Numbered from the stretch's first letter, positions 1-9,651 are shown. The stretch: DNA of 64,000 nucleotides from Microbacterium maritypicum (GCF_008868125.1 NZ_WAAQ01000002.1:930001-994000); one strand, 5' to 3'. The notes: generated by a model not told the origin, from the letters alone. Numbers and translations: made by a program.

Positions 1-965
1 GTGCCGCCGGCCGCGATGCGGAACTGCTCGCGCACCAGGTCGATGCCGGTGACCTCTTCGGAGACCGGGTGCTCGACCTGCAGGCGGGTGTTCACCTCGA
101 GGAACGACACCGTGCCGTCGGCGCCGATGAGGAACTCGCACGTGCCGGCGCCGACGTAGCCGACCTCCTTGAGGATGGCCTTCGACGCCGAGTAGAGGAG
201 GTCATTCTGCTCCTGCGTGAGGAAGGGGGCGGGCGCCTCCTCGACGAGCTTCTGGTGGCGGCGCTGCAGTGAGCAGTCGCGCGTCGAGATGACGACGACA
301 TTGCCCTCGGCGTCGGCCAGGCACTGCGTCTCGACGTGACGCGGCTTGTCGAGGTACTTCTCGACGAAGCACTCGCCGCGTCCGAAAGCGGCGACGGCCT
401 CGCGGGTGGCGGATTCGAACAGCTCGGCGACCTCGTCGAGCTCACGCGCCACCTTGAGACCGCGTCCGCCGCCCCCGTAGGCCGCCTTGATGGCGATCGG
501 CAGGCCGAACTCCTTCGCGAAGGCGATGACCTCGTCGGCGCCTTCCACGGGACCGGGAGTGCCGGGGGCGAGAGGTGCGCCGACCTTCTCTGCCACGTGA
601 CGCGCGGTCACCTTGTCTCCGAGCGCCTCGATGGCCTCGGGCGACGGGCCGATCCAGGTCATCCCCGCACCGATGATGGCGCGAGCGAACTCGGCGTTCT
701 CGGCGAGGAACCCGTATCCCGGGTGCACCGCGTCGGCACCGGCGCGGCGGGCGATCGAGAGGATCTTCTCGATCTGGAGGTAGGTCTCGGCACTGGTCGA
801 GCCGCCGAGGGCGTAGGCCTCGTCGGCGAGGCGGACGTGCAGAGCGTCGCGATCCTGGTCGGCGTAGACGGCGACCGAGGCGATTCCGGAGTCCCGGGCG
901 GCGCGGATGATGCGGACGGCGATCTCGCCGCGGTTGGCGATGAGCACCTTGGCGATAGCAGGCAT
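1..965 (-). CDS. accC: Acyl-CoA carboxylase alpha subunit, biotin carboxylase part (C-terminus beyond window)
   Basis: Biotin carboxylase carboxylates biotin using ATP and bicarbonate and supplies acetyl-/propionyl-CoA carboxylase. About 321 N-terminal residues are visible; the C-terminus, where the biotinyl domain would lie, is off the left edge. The N-terminus [20 protein letters not shown] is the classic family start. The ATP-grasp glycine loop ([13 protein letters not shown]), the CSLQRRHQK motif and the [12 protein letters not shown] catalytic region are all present and intact. The start at 965 is supported by a TAGGCT hexamer 7 nt upstream, typical of a leaderless transcript. The beta and epsilon subunits lie 7 kb away at 7733-9570 on the same strand, so this enzyme probably works with them. 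Confidence 0.93.
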   Translation of the reverse strand, partial: MPAIAKVLIANRGEIAVRIIRAARDSGIASVAVYADQDRDALHVRLADEAYALGGSTSAETYLQIEKILSIARRAGADAVHPGYGFLAENAEFARAIIGAGMTWIGPSPEAIEALGDKVTARHVAEKVGAPLAPGTPGPVEGADEVIAFAKEFGLPIAIKAAYGGGGRGLKVARELDEVAELFESATREAVAAFGRGECFVEKYLDKPRHVETQCLADAEGNVVVISTRDCSLQRRHQKLVEEAPAPFLTQEQNDLLYSASKAILKEVGYVGAGTCEFLIGADGTVSFLEVNTRLQVEHPVSEEVTGIDLVREQFRIAAGG

Positions 966-1043
966 GCTTGCCAGCCTAGCGAGAACGATCCCGATCCCTT
1001 TGACGACTCCCCACAAGAAAGTCGAGAAAACGTGGAGGGGAGT

Positions 1044-1682
1044 CTACGACCAGAGGTCCGTCCAGCGGACGCCGAGCTCGGCCGCCAGACGGCGGACGGT
1101 CGACAGCGACATGCCGACGACCGTCGAGGGGTCGCCGTCCACGCGCGTGATGAAGGCGCCGCCCAGGCTGTCGACGGTGAAGGCCCCTGCCACGTGCAGC
1201 GGCTCTTCGGAGGCGACGTACGCGGCGATCTCCGCGTCGCTCACGTCGTGTGCGAACGTCACGGCGGCTTCGGCGACGGCGGTGGCTTCGGTGGGCTCTG
1301 AGCCGGGAGCGACCCGGAACACGGAGTGCCCGGAGTGCAGGATGCCCGTCGCTCCGCGCATCTCCTGCCAGCGCCTGGTCGCCTCCTCCGGGGTGTAGGG
1401 CTTGCCGTACACCCGCCCACCGAGGGCGAACATCGAGTCCCCGCCGATCACCAGGCCGTCGAAGGTGCCTTCGTCGGCGAGACCGTGCGCGACGGCCACG
1501 GCCTTCGCGCGGGCGAGCAGCAGCACCAGTTCCGCCGGCGGCAGGGGTGCGCCTCGTTCCGCCTCTGCGGCGGCGGCGACGGCGTCCTCATCCACATCCG
1601 GCGACACCGTGAGCGGTTCGATGCCGGCCTGGCGGAGCAGCATGAGTCGGGCGGGGGAGGTGGAGGCGAGGCAGACGCGCAT
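1044..1682 (-). CDS. maf: Maf-family nucleoside triphosphate pyrophosphatase
   Basis: 212 residues. Maf proteins hydrolyse dTTP/UTP or modified nucleotides to monophosphates and act as house-cleaning enzymes. The N-terminus MRVCLASTSPARLMLLRQAG is the family signature, followed by SPDVDED, a GGDSMF segment in the place of the catalytic aspartate region, and GKPYTPEEA. In-frame GTG codons exist at 1688 and 1691, but ATG 1682 has a TACGGT hexamer 7 nt upstream and gives the standard N-terminus. It is divergent from the RNA methyltransferase, with only 23 bp between starts, so the promoters must overlap. Substrate cannot be assigned from sequence alone. Confidence 0.88.
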   Translation of the reverse strand: MRVCLASTSPARLMLLRQAGIEPLTVSPDVDEDAVAAAAEAERGAPLPPAELVLLLARAKAVAVAHGLADEGTFDGLVIGGDSMFALGGRVYGKPYTPEEATRRWQEMRGATGILHSGHSVFRVAPGSEPTEATAVAEAAVTFAHDVSDAEIAAYVASEEPLHVAGAFTVDSLGGAFITRVDGDPSTVVGMSLSTVRRLAAELGVRWTDLWS

Positions 1683-1705
1683 GTCCACCACCGTATCCTC
1701 GAAGA

Positions 1706-2950
1706 ATGACTTCCTCCCCAGCCGACGTGCTCGAACTCGACATCACCGGCATCGCACACGGGGGCACCTTCGTCGCCCGCCACGAGGGACGCGTGGTCTT
1801 CGTCTCCGATGCCATCCCCGGTGAGCGCGTGCGTGCCCGCGTGATCGCCCCGCAGGAGGGCGCTGATGCGTCGACCCGCAGCTTCTGGAGGGCGGAGACC
1901 GTCGAGGTGCTCGAGGCCTCGGAGCACCGCCGCCCGCACGTGTGGGCGGAGGCCGACGTCTCCCGTGATCCGGCGGACCGCCCGGGCGGCGCCGACCTGG
2001 GCCACATCGATCTGGACCACCAGCGCGAGCTCAAGCGGCGTGTGCTGACCGAATCGCTGGACCGATTCGCGGGCAGCGGCCTCGAGGCCCCCGAGATCGA
2101 GTCCGTGGAGTCGGGCGACGGCCTCGGATGGCGCACCCGCGTCACCCTGCACGTCGACGACACGGGAATGGCCGGGCCGTTCGCCGCTCGCAGCCACCGC
2201 GTCGTCCCCGTGACCTCGCACCCGCTCGCACGGCCGGCGATCGCCGAAGCGGCACTCGCACTGCAGGGCGAGGCCCCTGGCCGCATCGAACTCGTCGAGC
2301 CCGCCGACGGCACGGTGCGCATCATCCGTCGCGAGGAGACCGAGCGTGCACCACGGGTGCAGAGGGGCTTCCGCAAGCGTCCCATTCCCGAGGTCATCCA
2401 CGAGATGGTCAACGACCGGCGCTTCCAGGTCGACTCCACGGGCTTCTGGCAGGTGTACCCGCGCGCGGCCTCGGTGCTCGATGCCGCCGTCTACGGGATC
2501 CTCGACGGGCACGTCGACGAGCAGAAGTCGCACTACGACCTGTACGGAGGGGTCGGTCTGTTCGCCGCGACACTCGCCGATCTCGGCGGCACCGACATCG
2601 TGACGGTCGAGTCCAGCGCCCGCGCCACCCAGCACGCGGCCGCGAACCTCGCTCCCCTCGAGGTGAATGCGGTGACGGCGCGCGTCGATCGTTTCCTGGC
2701 CACGCAGAAGCGCGGGCGCACAGGAGCCGTGGTCCTCGATCCCCCGCGCGCCGGTGCCGGTCGTCAGGTGGTCGAGGCGATTCACGCGCTCGCGCCGGAT
2801 GCCATCGCGTATGTCGCGTGCGATCCGGTGGCCCTCGCTCGCGATCTCGGCACCTTCCGGACTCTCGGATGGAACGTGGACCGCCTTCGTAGCTTCGACC
2901 TGTTCCCGCACTCGCATCACTTCGAGGTCGTCGCGCTGCTCACCCGGTGA
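1706..2950 (+). CDS. TrmA/RumA-family uracil-5 RNA methyltransferase with TRAM domain
   Basis: 414 residues. It is expected to use S-adenosylmethionine to methylate a uridine in rRNA or tRNA. The N-terminal ~60 residues are TRAM-like (LDITGIAHGGTFVARHEGRV). The C-terminal Rossmann fold shows the SAM loop DLYGGVGLFAATLAD, the motif VVLDPPRAG, and the catalytic cysteine in YVACDPVALARDL. The cysteine cluster that binds a 4Fe-4S centre in E. coli RlmD/RlmC is absent: the corresponding stretch (HRRPHVWAEADVSRDPADR) has no cysteine. A TATCCT hexamer ends 6 nt before the ATG. The exact target base is not predictable here. Confidence 0.88.
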   Translation: MTSSPADVLELDITGIAHGGTFVARHEGRVVFVSDAIPGERVRARVIAPQEGADASTRSFWRAETVEVLEASEHRRPHVWAEADVSRDPADRPGGADLGHIDLDHQRELKRRVLTESLDRFAGSGLEAPEIESVESGDGLGWRTRVTLHVDDTGMAGPFAARSHRVVPVTSHPLARPAIAEAALALQGEAPGRIELVEPADGTVRIIRREETERAPRVQRGFRKRPIPEVIHEMVNDRRFQVDSTGFWQVYPRAASVLDAAVYGILDGHVDEQKSHYDLYGGVGLFAATLADLGGTDIVTVESSARATQHAAANLAPLEVNAVTARVDRFLATQKRGRTGAVVLDPPRAGAGRQVVEAIHALAPDAIAYVACDPVALARDLGTFRTLGWNVDRLRSFDLFPHSHHFEVVALLTR

Positions 2951-2990
2951 GCGATCCTCGGCTCGTCGGGGGACTCAGTAGGCTGAGGGG

Positions 2991-3650
2991 ATGAGCACGG
3001 TCGCACTCATCGACGATCACGAGTCCGTTCGCCTCGGTCTCGAGGCCGCGTGCGCGCGTGACTCGCAGACCGTCGTCTTCTCCGGGAGCACCGTCGTGTC
3101 GTACCTCGAATGGCGCCGCGCCACCGCGGCGGCGCCTGCCGAGGTCGTCGTGCTCGATCTCACTCTCGGCGACGGGACGACCGTGACCGAGAACGTGACC
3201 TCCCTCGTGAACGACGGTGCGAGCGTCGTGATCCACAGCGTCGCCGATCGGCCGGCCGCCGTGCGCGAGGCGCTCGCTGCCGGTGCCGCCGGAGTGGTGA
3301 GCAAGTCCTCCGCCCTCGACGACGTCCTCGATGCGATCCGCACCGTGGCGCAGGGCGAGGCCCTCAACAACGTCGAGTGGGCGAGCGCCGTCGACGGAGA
3401 CCGCGCCTTCGCCGATGCGCAGCTCGCCACACGGGAGCGCGAGGTGCTCCGCCTGTATGCGACCGGCCTGCCGTTGAAGGCCGTCGCCGAGAAGCTGGGC
3501 GTCGCCTACTCCACCGCCAAGGAGAACATCACCCGCATCCGCGTGAAGTACGTCGAGGTCGGGCGCCCCGCGCCGACGAAGGTCGATCTCCTGCGCCGAG
3601 CGATGGAGGACGGGATCGTCACGGCTGACGAGGCACCCGGTGGCCGCTGA
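2991..3650 (+). CDS. NarL/LuxR-family response regulator
   Basis: 219 residues. Receiver domain at about 1-120 with the acidic pair D8/D9, phospho-acceptor D56 (VVVLDLTL) and K105 (SKSS). A LuxR-type helix-turn-helix lies at about 143-205 (LATREREVLRLYATG...YSTAKENITRIRVKY). It overlaps the following kinase gene by 11 nt, so the two are translationally coupled and form a two-component pair. TAGGCT ends 6 nt before the ATG, indicating a leaderless message. The signal and regulon are unknown; neighbours give no substrate hint. Confidence 0.9.
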   Translation: MSTVALIDDHESVRLGLEAACARDSQTVVFSGSTVVSYLEWRRATAAAPAEVVVLDLTLGDGTTVTENVTSLVNDGASVVIHSVADRPAAVREALAAGAAGVVSKSSALDDVLDAIRTVAQGEALNNVEWASAVDGDRAFADAQLATREREVLRLYATGLPLKAVAEKLGVAYSTAKENITRIRVKYVEVGRPAPTKVDLLRRAMEDGIVTADEAPGGR

Positions 3651-4875
3651 GCCGCTGAGCATCCGCGACGCCTGGAGCAAGATCCCCTCTCCCGGCAGCA
3701 CGGAGACGGCGTACGAGCGCTTCACCGGCAAGCGCATGGAACGGATCCTCGCGATCGTCGTCGCGATCGGTTCGGCTGTGCTCGGAGCGCAGGCCCTGAT
3801 CTCCGCGATGGGTTCCCTGTCCGCAGCGGATCCTGCGCACCTGGTGACGCTGATCGTGGTGTTCGTGCCGCTCGCCGCGATGCTGCTGGCCTGTGTGGTG
3901 GGTCGGGGCGTTCGCACCTTCTCCGGAATCTTCGCCGTGGTCTACGTCCTCGCGCTCGCCGCCTGGCCGACCGTCGTCGACCCCTCGGACAAGGGCGCGG
4001 GAGACCAGCCCTGGATCTTCTTCCTCGTCAACGTCGGTGTCGTCGCGGCCATGCTCGCGTTCCCGCTGTGGCTCCAGTTCGCGTGGGCTGCCGGGATGCC
4101 GTTCGTCTACGGCTACGTGCGCCTCGTCCAGGGGGAGTTCTCCCGTGAGTTCTGGGTGACGACCGCGTTCGATGTGTCGTTCACCCTCATCCTCGGTGTC
4201 GTCATCGTCTCGCTCGGCTGGATGTTCCGCTCCGTCGCCGCCGGCGTGGACGAGGCCAGGGGGCAGGCGGTGGCTTCGTATTCGACGGCTGCCGCAGCGG
4301 CCGCAGCGGAAGAGGAGCGGGCGGCGATGTCCGCCTTGATGCATGACAGCGTCCTCGCCGCGCTGATCGCCGCCGAGAGGGCCGAGGGTGAGCGTGCGGA
4401 GGAACTGGCCGTCGCCATGGCGCGGGAGGCTCTCACCCGCCTTGCGAACACCGAAGCCGCCGTCGCGCAGGAAGGCAGCGATGAGCCCGTCGGCACGGCG
4501 CAGATCGTCGTCGAGCTGCGTCGGGCCCTGTCCGAGCTCGGTGCCGACGCGATCGTCGAGGAGCGCGGAGGAATCGGCCTCATCCCCGGGCGGGCGGCTC
4601 GTGCGCTGGTGCTCGCCGCGCGGCAGGCCATCGGCAACGCCGTGTCGCATGCCAACGGACGCGGGCTCCACATCATCGTCGAGGGGCATGCAGACGAAGG
4701 GGTCGTCGTGACGGTCTCGGACACCGGGTCGGGTTTCGACGTCGACTCGATCGGTGCCGACCGCCTCGGGATCCGCGCGTCGATCTTCGCGCGCATGGCG
4801 GGCGTCGCCGGCACGGCCGACATCGTCTCCGACGAGCACGGCACCACCGTCACGCTGGGATGGGTGCGCTCGTGA
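3640..4875 (+). CDS. Membrane sensor histidine kinase (HisKA_3/NarX-like)
   Basis: 411 residues, GTG start overlapping the regulator gene. The N-terminal half has about five hydrophobic segments and no obvious extracellular sensor domain. The dimerisation/phosphoacceptor helix carries H235 (LMHDSVLAAL), and the ATPase domain follows with an N box (RQAIGNAVSHAN) and a G1 box (DTGSGFD). It most likely phosphorylates the regulator at 2991-3650. An alanine-rich linker precedes H235. The next gene begins inside its stop codon, so a third protein is made from the same message. Confidence 0.85.
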   Translation: MAAEPLSIRDAWSKIPSPGSTETAYERFTGKRMERILAIVVAIGSAVLGAQALISAMGSLSAADPAHLVTLIVVFVPLAAMLLACVVGRGVRTFSGIFAVVYVLALAAWPTVVDPSDKGAGDQPWIFFLVNVGVVAAMLAFPLWLQFAWAAGMPFVYGYVRLVQGEFSREFWVTTAFDVSFTLILGVVIVSLGWMFRSVAAGVDEARGQAVASYSTAAAAAAAEEERAAMSALMHDSVLAALIAAERAEGERAEELAVAMAREALTRLANTEAAVAQEGSDEPVGTAQIVVELRRALSELGADAIVEERGGIGLIPGRAARALVLAARQAIGNAVSHANGRGLHIIVEGHADEGVVVTVSDTGSGFDVDSIGADRLGIRASIFARMAGVAGTADIVSDEHGTTVTLGWVRS

Positions 4876-5864
4876 ACCGCACCGTGCGCAGCGTCGCCAC
4901 CTCTCTCGCCGTCGGTTTCGCACTGTACTTCGTCGCCCGAGGGATCTGGTGGATCGAGCAGCCGACGGCTCCGCTGCTGATGGTCCTCGCGATCGCCGTG
5001 TACCTGGTGGTCGTGAACATCGCGATCCTCGGCGACGGCGCCTCGGTGAAGATGCCGATGTGGTCGGCGATCCTCGCGTTGCTGGCGAGTGCGGTGATCC
5101 CCGTGCTCGTCACCTTCTCGCTCGAACCGGCGGATCGCACCGCCCCTTTCGCGACCTGGTACATCGGTGCTCTCGGCCTGCTCGGTATCGTGTGCGTCGT
5201 TCGCCGGCGGTCCCTGATCGGCTGGCTCGTGCTCGTGGTGCTCGTGGTGGCGGCGTCCGCGTCGCTGGGCTTCGTCGTGGCGCTCAACCTCGGGCTGGTC
5301 GGCTCCATCATGTGGGTGGCCGTTGCGCGACTGCTCGTGATGTTCTGGGACCGGGCGGTGCGCGACACCGAGCGTCTCGCAGAGATCCAGCAGGCGGTGT
5401 CCGCATGGCACGCCACGCAGCGGGTCCGGCAGCGTGAGCGGCGTCTTCGCACGCAGTTCGCCCTGGCCGTCGCCGGCCCGGTCCTCAGCAGGGTCGTGGC
5501 GGCGAGGGGCGCGCTGAACGATCAGGAGCGTCTGGATGCACGTCTCGCCGAGGGGCGGCTGCGCGACGAGTTGCGCGGAGCCGACCTCCTCAACGACGCG
5601 GTGCGCAACGCGATCGAGGCGGCGCGACGGCGCGGCGTGGTCGTCACCGTGTTCGATGAGGGCGGCTTCGACGGTATCGACGAGGCGCGTCGCAAAGCGA
5701 TCCGAGACGAACTGGCGGTGGTGCTCAGCCGGGCGCAGACGTCTCGACTCATCATCCGCTCGTCACCGGACCCTCGTATCGCGGTGACCGTGGTCGGCCG
5801 CGCCGGTTCGCGATCGTCCGGCGACGATGATGCGGTCGACCTCTGGCACGAGATCCCGCGCTGA
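4872..5864 (+). CDS. Membrane protein resembling a degenerate kinase, third gene of the two-component operon
   Basis: About 330 residues from GTG 4872 (GTGA overlap with the kinase stop); ATG 4860 is an alternative. The N-terminal ~160 residues hold several membrane helices. The C-terminal half is soluble, beginning with a basic helical stretch (ERRLRTQFALAVAGPVLS), and contains a central segment (RGADLLNDAVRNAIEAARRR) placed where a kinase dimerisation helix would sit. I see no phospho-accepting histidine, N box or glycine boxes. Its position suggests an accessory or inhibitory partner of the kinase; function is not established. Confidence 0.75.
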   Translation: MNRTVRSVATSLAVGFALYFVARGIWWIEQPTAPLLMVLAIAVYLVVVNIAILGDGASVKMPMWSAILALLASAVIPVLVTFSLEPADRTAPFATWYIGALGLLGIVCVVRRRSLIGWLVLVVLVVAASASLGFVVALNLGLVGSIMWVAVARLLVMFWDRAVRDTERLAEIQQAVSAWHATQRVRQRERRLRTQFALAVAGPVLSRVVAARGALNDQERLDARLAEGRLRDELRGADLLNDAVRNAIEAARRRGVVVTVFDEGGFDGIDEARRKAIRDELAVVLSRAQTSRLIIRSSPDPRIAVTVVGRAGSRSSGDDDAVDLWHEIPR

Positions 5865-6150
5865 ATGCCGGTCGTCTGACGCGGTTCGCGAACGTCCTCG
5901 GCCCCGGCCGGGGGAGGCGACCGGAGTCGAGGATGATGAGAGTGGGAGAGGGGCGGCGAATCCCCCTGCCCCTCTCCGTGCGGACAGTTACCCGAAAACC
6001 GTCCGCTGGTGGCCGATCAGCGTCTGTCTACCCTGGGACAGAGAGACCAGCCGAACGCGAAGCGTCTCCCTCAGTCTGATGGCTTGCGCAAACATTGTCT
6101 GTAGGTATTTTGGGGGACAAGAATCCGCCTCGATGGTGGATCATTGGACG
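5865..6150. other. Gap upstream of the ROK gene
   Basis: 286 bp with no convincing gene. It is rich in GC except for an AT-richer patch at 6090-6115 (ACATTGTCTGTAGGTATTTT) just before the ROK gene. This patch is the best place to look for the ROK promoter and operator. The reading frame of the ROK gene stays open upstream through this gap, but the translated sequence there has no resemblance to the family. Confidence 0.4.
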
Positions 6151-7383
6151 ATGGCAACGCGTCGTGGCACCAATCTCCCGCGTATGGGTGACTTCAACCA
6201 GTCCGTGATCCTCGAGGCCATCCGCCAGTCCGGCGAGGGGTTGAGCAGGATCGAGCTCGCGACGGCGACCCGGCTCTCGGCGCAGACCGTCACGAACATC
6301 ACCCGGAGGCTCCTCGATGACGGGTTCATCAGGGAGGCCGGGCGCACGATCAACGGGCCTGGCAAGCCGCGCGTCACCCTGAGGCTCGTCGCAGACAGCC
6401 GCTTCGCGGTGGGAGTGCACCTCGACCCCGCCCTCATGACATTCGTGCTGCTCGACCTGTCGGGTGCCATCGTTCGACGCCTGAGCGTGCGCACGCCCGC
6501 CGAGGATCCGCACCGGATCGTCGAGGCCATGGCGACGACGATCGACGCCCTGATCGTGGGATCGGGTGTGGATCGCTCGCGGATCGCGGGGGTGGGGGTC
6601 GCGGCCCCCGGCCCGCTCGACGTGGAGAAGGGCACGGTCATCGATCCCCCGAAGCTCGTCGGCTGGCACCGTGTTCCGCTGCGCGAGGTGTTGGCGGAGG
6701 CCACCGGGCTGCCCGTGGTGCTGGAGAAGGACACGACGTCTGCCGCGGTGGGGGAGCTGTGGACTCGACGCGAGTCGGCCGACGACTCGTTCGTCTTCGT
6801 CTACCTCGGCACCGGGATCGGCGCGGCCCTGGCCAGAGACGGGGAGGCGGTGCGTGGCAGCACGCGCAACATCGGCGAGATCGGGCACATCATCGTCGAC
6901 CCGGACGGGCCCTCCTGCTCGTGCGGGTCCCGCGGGTGCGTCGAGGTCGTCTGCACCCCGCAGGCGATCGTCGAACAGGCGGAGCGTGCGGGTGTCTTCG
7001 GCGACGACCGCCAGGCGAGCGACGTCGCCGCCGTCCATGAGAGATTCAGTCGGCTGTGCGAGCGAGCGGCCGAGGGCGATGAAGCGGCTGTCGAGGTGCT
7101 GAGACAGGCGGCTGCGCACATCACCGTGCTGACGGCGGCGCTGACCAACATGCTCGACGTGGATCGGGTCGTGTTCGGCGGGCCTTTCTGGGCTCGGCTC
7201 GCCGACGTTTACCTGCGGGAGATCCCCGCCAGGCTCGATCGTGCCAGTGCGACGCGCGCGGTGCGCACGCTTCCTGTCGATGGCACGGTGGTGGGGGACG
7301 ACGTCGGTGCGGTGGGTGCCGGGTGCGTGGTCCTCGACTCGGTCCTCAGTCCCCGTGCCTCGGATCTGCTGCTCGACAGCTGA
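6151..7383 (+). CDS. ROK-family transcriptional regulator
   Basis: 410 residues. ROK repressors combine an N-terminal winged helix that binds DNA with a sugar-kinase-like domain that senses a sugar or sugar phosphate. The HTH spans about residues 10-65 (SRIELATATRLSAQTVTNIT). The ROK domain shows GVGVAAPGPLDVEKG, GTGIGAALARDG and the zinc motif with GEIGHI followed by CSCGSRGCVE, all intact. I chose ATG 6151 (MATRRGTNLPRMG) because it matches usual ROK N-termini and has GGTGGA about 10 nt upstream; ATG 6133 and 6184 are in frame. No sugar-uptake or catabolic genes adjoin it, which is unusual for a ROK gene. Confidence 0.88.
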   Translation: MATRRGTNLPRMGDFNQSVILEAIRQSGEGLSRIELATATRLSAQTVTNITRRLLDDGFIREAGRTINGPGKPRVTLRLVADSRFAVGVHLDPALMTFVLLDLSGAIVRRLSVRTPAEDPHRIVEAMATTIDALIVGSGVDRSRIAGVGVAAPGPLDVEKGTVIDPPKLVGWHRVPLREVLAEATGLPVVLEKDTTSAAVGELWTRRESADDSFVFVYLGTGIGAALARDGEAVRGSTRNIGEIGHIIVDPDGPSCSCGSRGCVEVVCTPQAIVEQAERAGVFGDDRQASDVAAVHERFSRLCERAAEGDEAAVEVLRQAAAHITVLTAALTNMLDVDRVVFGGPFWARLADVYLREIPARLDRASATRAVRTLPVDGTVVGDDVGAVGAGCVVLDSVLSPRASDLLLDS

Positions 7384-7732
7384 TCCGAGACGCCGTCCCG
7401 GTCTCTGCCGTCGACGGATCAGGGCTTGCGGGTATATGTCTAATCGATGTAATATTTAGGGTTCCCTCATCGTCGGATCACGGAACTGCGCCCTCTCTCC
7501 GCATGCTCGGCACCGTGGCATGCAGGGGGGAAGCGGTCCCGGTCCGAGTCGGGGTGAACACGCCCCATCCTGCACAGGGCAGGGCGAGGCGGCGACGGGG
7601 AACGTCGCCGAGCAGGGCGCTGGGGGTCCTGCGACGATCGTCTGCGTGATTCGTGAGGCGGAGGGTTCACGGATCACGCAGACGTAGTCGGATTCCTTCG
7701 AGACGCCTGCGTCCCGCAGCTGCGCGCGGCGG
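7384..7732. other. 349-bp stretch without a gene
   Basis: No reading frame here looks coding. It holds an AT-rich patch at 7433-7461 (TATATGTCTAATCGATGTAA and following TATTTAGGG) and a long inverted repeat at 7639-7684. The AT-rich patch partly resembles the one before the ROK gene (TGTCT...GTA...TATTT...GGG), so it could be a second ROK site or a promoter left from lost genes. Confidence 0.4.
7639..7684. repeat. 18-bp inverted repeat (strong hairpin) after accE
   Basis: CGTCTGCGTGATTCGTGA (7639-7656) pairs with TCACGGATCACGCAGACG (7667-7684) with a single mismatch and a 10-nt loop. It lies about 50 bp beyond the stop codon of the minus-strand accE gene. No T-run follows on either strand, so it is not a standard intrinsic terminator. 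It could be a terminator of another type, a recombination end or a protein-binding site. Confidence 0.6.
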
Positions 7733-7984
7733 TCAGCCGGAGAAGCGCCCCCAGGGGATGTCGCGACGAAGCGGGCGTCGCAGCGGTCGCTGCGTCCGCG
7801 TCCATGCCGACACGGACGGCTCGTCGGCGACGGCGGCAGCCGCCTCCATCGCATAGGCCTCGCTGATCACCGCGATGAGCGCGGCGAGCTCTTCCTCGGT
7901 GGCCGCCCCGCGGGTGATGTCGAGCATCGGCGCCTCCGGGGTCTCCGGGGCCGGTGTGCCGTCCTGAGCGTTCTGCGCGGTCAC
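7733..7984 (-). CDS. accE: Acyl-CoA carboxylase epsilon subunit
   Basis: 83 residues. In actinobacteria small epsilon subunits stabilise and activate the acyl-CoA carboxylase beta subunit. The protein has a polar N-terminus, a helical middle ([20 protein letters not shown]) and ends in a tryptophan/arginine-rich tail ([16 protein letters not shown]...WGRFSG), the usual pattern. Its GTG start overlaps the stop of the beta-subunit gene by 4 nt (GTGA), so it is translated with it. Confidence 0.82.
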   Translation of the reverse strand: MTAQNAQDGTPAPETPEAPMLDITRGAATEEELAALIAVISEAYAMEAAAAVADEPSVSAWTRTQRPLRRPLRRDIPWGRFSG

Positions 7985-9570
7985 AGCGGGATGTTCCCGT
8001 GCTTCTTCGGAGGCAGCTCCGCACGCTTGCCGCGCAGAGCGCGCAGCGCCTTGGCGATCGAGACGCGGGTGTTCGCCGGCTCGATGATGCCGTCGAGTTC
8101 GCCGCGCTCTGCCGCCAGGAAGGGCGACGCCACGTTGTAGGTGTACCCGTTCGCGAGCCGGGTGCGCACGGCGGCGACGTCCTCACCGGCTTCCTCGGCC
8201 TTCTTGATCTCGCCGCGGTACAGGATGTTGACGGCGCCCTGGCCGCCCATGACCGCGATCTCCGCTGTCGGCCACGCGAGGTTCACATCCGCGCCCAGCT
8301 GCTTCGAGCCCATCACGATGTATGCGCCGCCGTAGGCCTTGCGCAGGATCACGGTGACGAGGGGCACGGTGGCCTCTGCGTAGGCGTAGAGCAGCTTCGC
8401 GCCACGGCGAATGACTCCGGTCCATTCCTGGTCGGTGCCGGGCAGATAGCCGGGCACATCCACGAGCGTGACGATCGGGATCGAGAAGGCGTCGCAGAAG
8501 CGCACGAACCGGCTCGCCTTCTCTCCGGCCTCGATGTTCAGGGTGCCGGCCATCTGCGAGGGCTGATTGGCGATGATGCCCACCGACCGGCCCTCGATGC
8601 GTCCGAATCCGATCACGATGTTGGGCGCGAACAGCGGCTGGACCTCGAGGAAGTCGCCCTCATCGACGACATGCTCGATGACGGTGTGGATGTCGTACGG
8701 CTGATTCGTCGAATCGGGGACGATCGTGTTGAGCGTGCGATCGGCGTCGGTGGTCTCGAACTCGAAGGCGCTCTCGTACGACGGCAGCTCCGCCATGTTG
8801 TTGTCCGGGAGGAAGCTCAGCAGCGTGCGCGCGTAGTCGATCGCGTCGTCCTCATCCTCGGCGAGGTAGTGCGCGACGCCCGAGCGGGTGTTGTGCGTGT
8901 ACGCACCGCCGAGCTCTTCCATGCCCACGTCCTCGCCCGTGACGGTCTTGATCACGTCGGGGCCGGTGACGAACATCTGGCTGGTCTTGTCGACCATGAT
9001 CACGAAGTCGGTGAGGGCGGGGGAGTACACCGCTCCGCCCGCAGCCGGGCCCATGATGATGGAGATCTGCGGGATGACGCCGGATGCACGGGTGTTCAGG
9101 CGGAAGATCTCGCCGTACTTGCCGAGGGCGACGACGCCCTCCTGGATGCGCGCGCCACCGGAGTCGAGGATTCCGATGCAGGGCATCCCTCCGGCGAGGG
9201 CGAACTCCATGATCTTGATGATCTTCTCGCCGGCGACCTCGCCGAGCGAACCGCCGAAGGTCGAGAAGTCCTGCGAGTACACCGCGACCGTGCGGCCGTT
9301 GATCGTGCCCACGCCGGTGACGACCGAGTCGCCGTAGGGTCGCGAACGATCCATGCCGAAGGCCGTGGTGCGGTGGCGCACATACTCGTCGAACTCGACG
9401 AAGCTCCCGGGGTCGACGAGCAGCTCGATGCGCTCGCGGGCGGTCATCTTGCCCTTCGCGTGCTGCTTCTCCTTCGCCTTCGCTTCCGCGTCGACGACGG
9501 CTTCTGTATAGCGAGCGCGCAGATCCGCGATCTTGCCGGCGGTGGTAAAGAGGTCGGGCTTGTCCGTCAC
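7981..9570 (-). CDS. pccB: Acyl-CoA carboxylase beta subunit (carboxyltransferase)
   Basis: 529 residues from GTG 9570. It transfers the carboxyl group from biotin to acetyl-, propionyl- or a longer acyl-CoA, making malonyl- or methylmalonyl-type building blocks. Seen: N-terminal [19 protein letters not shown], the oxyanion-hole region [35 protein letters not shown], and the second oxyanion motif [13 protein letters not shown]. The frame continues upstream to about 9621, but [18 protein letters not shown] is the family start and TAGGGT lies 7 nt before the GTG. The partner biotin carboxylase is at 1-965. Confidence 0.93.
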   Translation of the reverse strand: MTDKPDLFTTAGKIADLRARYTEAVVDAEAKAKEKQHAKGKMTARERIELLVDPGSFVEFDEYVRHRTTAFGMDRSRPYGDSVVTGVGTINGRTVAVYSQDFSTFGGSLGEVAGEKIIKIMEFALAGGMPCIGILDSGGARIQEGVVALGKYGEIFRLNTRASGVIPQISIIMGPAAGGAVYSPALTDFVIMVDKTSQMFVTGPDVIKTVTGEDVGMEELGGAYTHNTRSGVAHYLAEDEDDAIDYARTLLSFLPDNNMAELPSYESAFEFETTDADRTLNTIVPDSTNQPYDIHTVIEHVVDEGDFLEVQPLFAPNIVIGFGRIEGRSVGIIANQPSQMAGTLNIEAGEKASRFVRFCDAFSIPIVTLVDVPGYLPGTDQEWTGVIRRGAKLLYAYAEATVPLVTVILRKAYGGAYIVMGSKQLGADVNLAWPTAEIAVMGGQGAVNILYRGEIKKAEEAGEDVAAVRTRLANGYTYNVASPFLAAERGELDGIIEPANTRVSIAKALRALRGKRAELPPKKHGNIPL

Positions 9571-9651
9571 GGATTCCACCCTATCGTCGGCTCGCCTCCG
9601 GCTGTTGGATGCTCGCCACAACGGGTCGGCCGATCCTTTGGCGAGGTGCGC

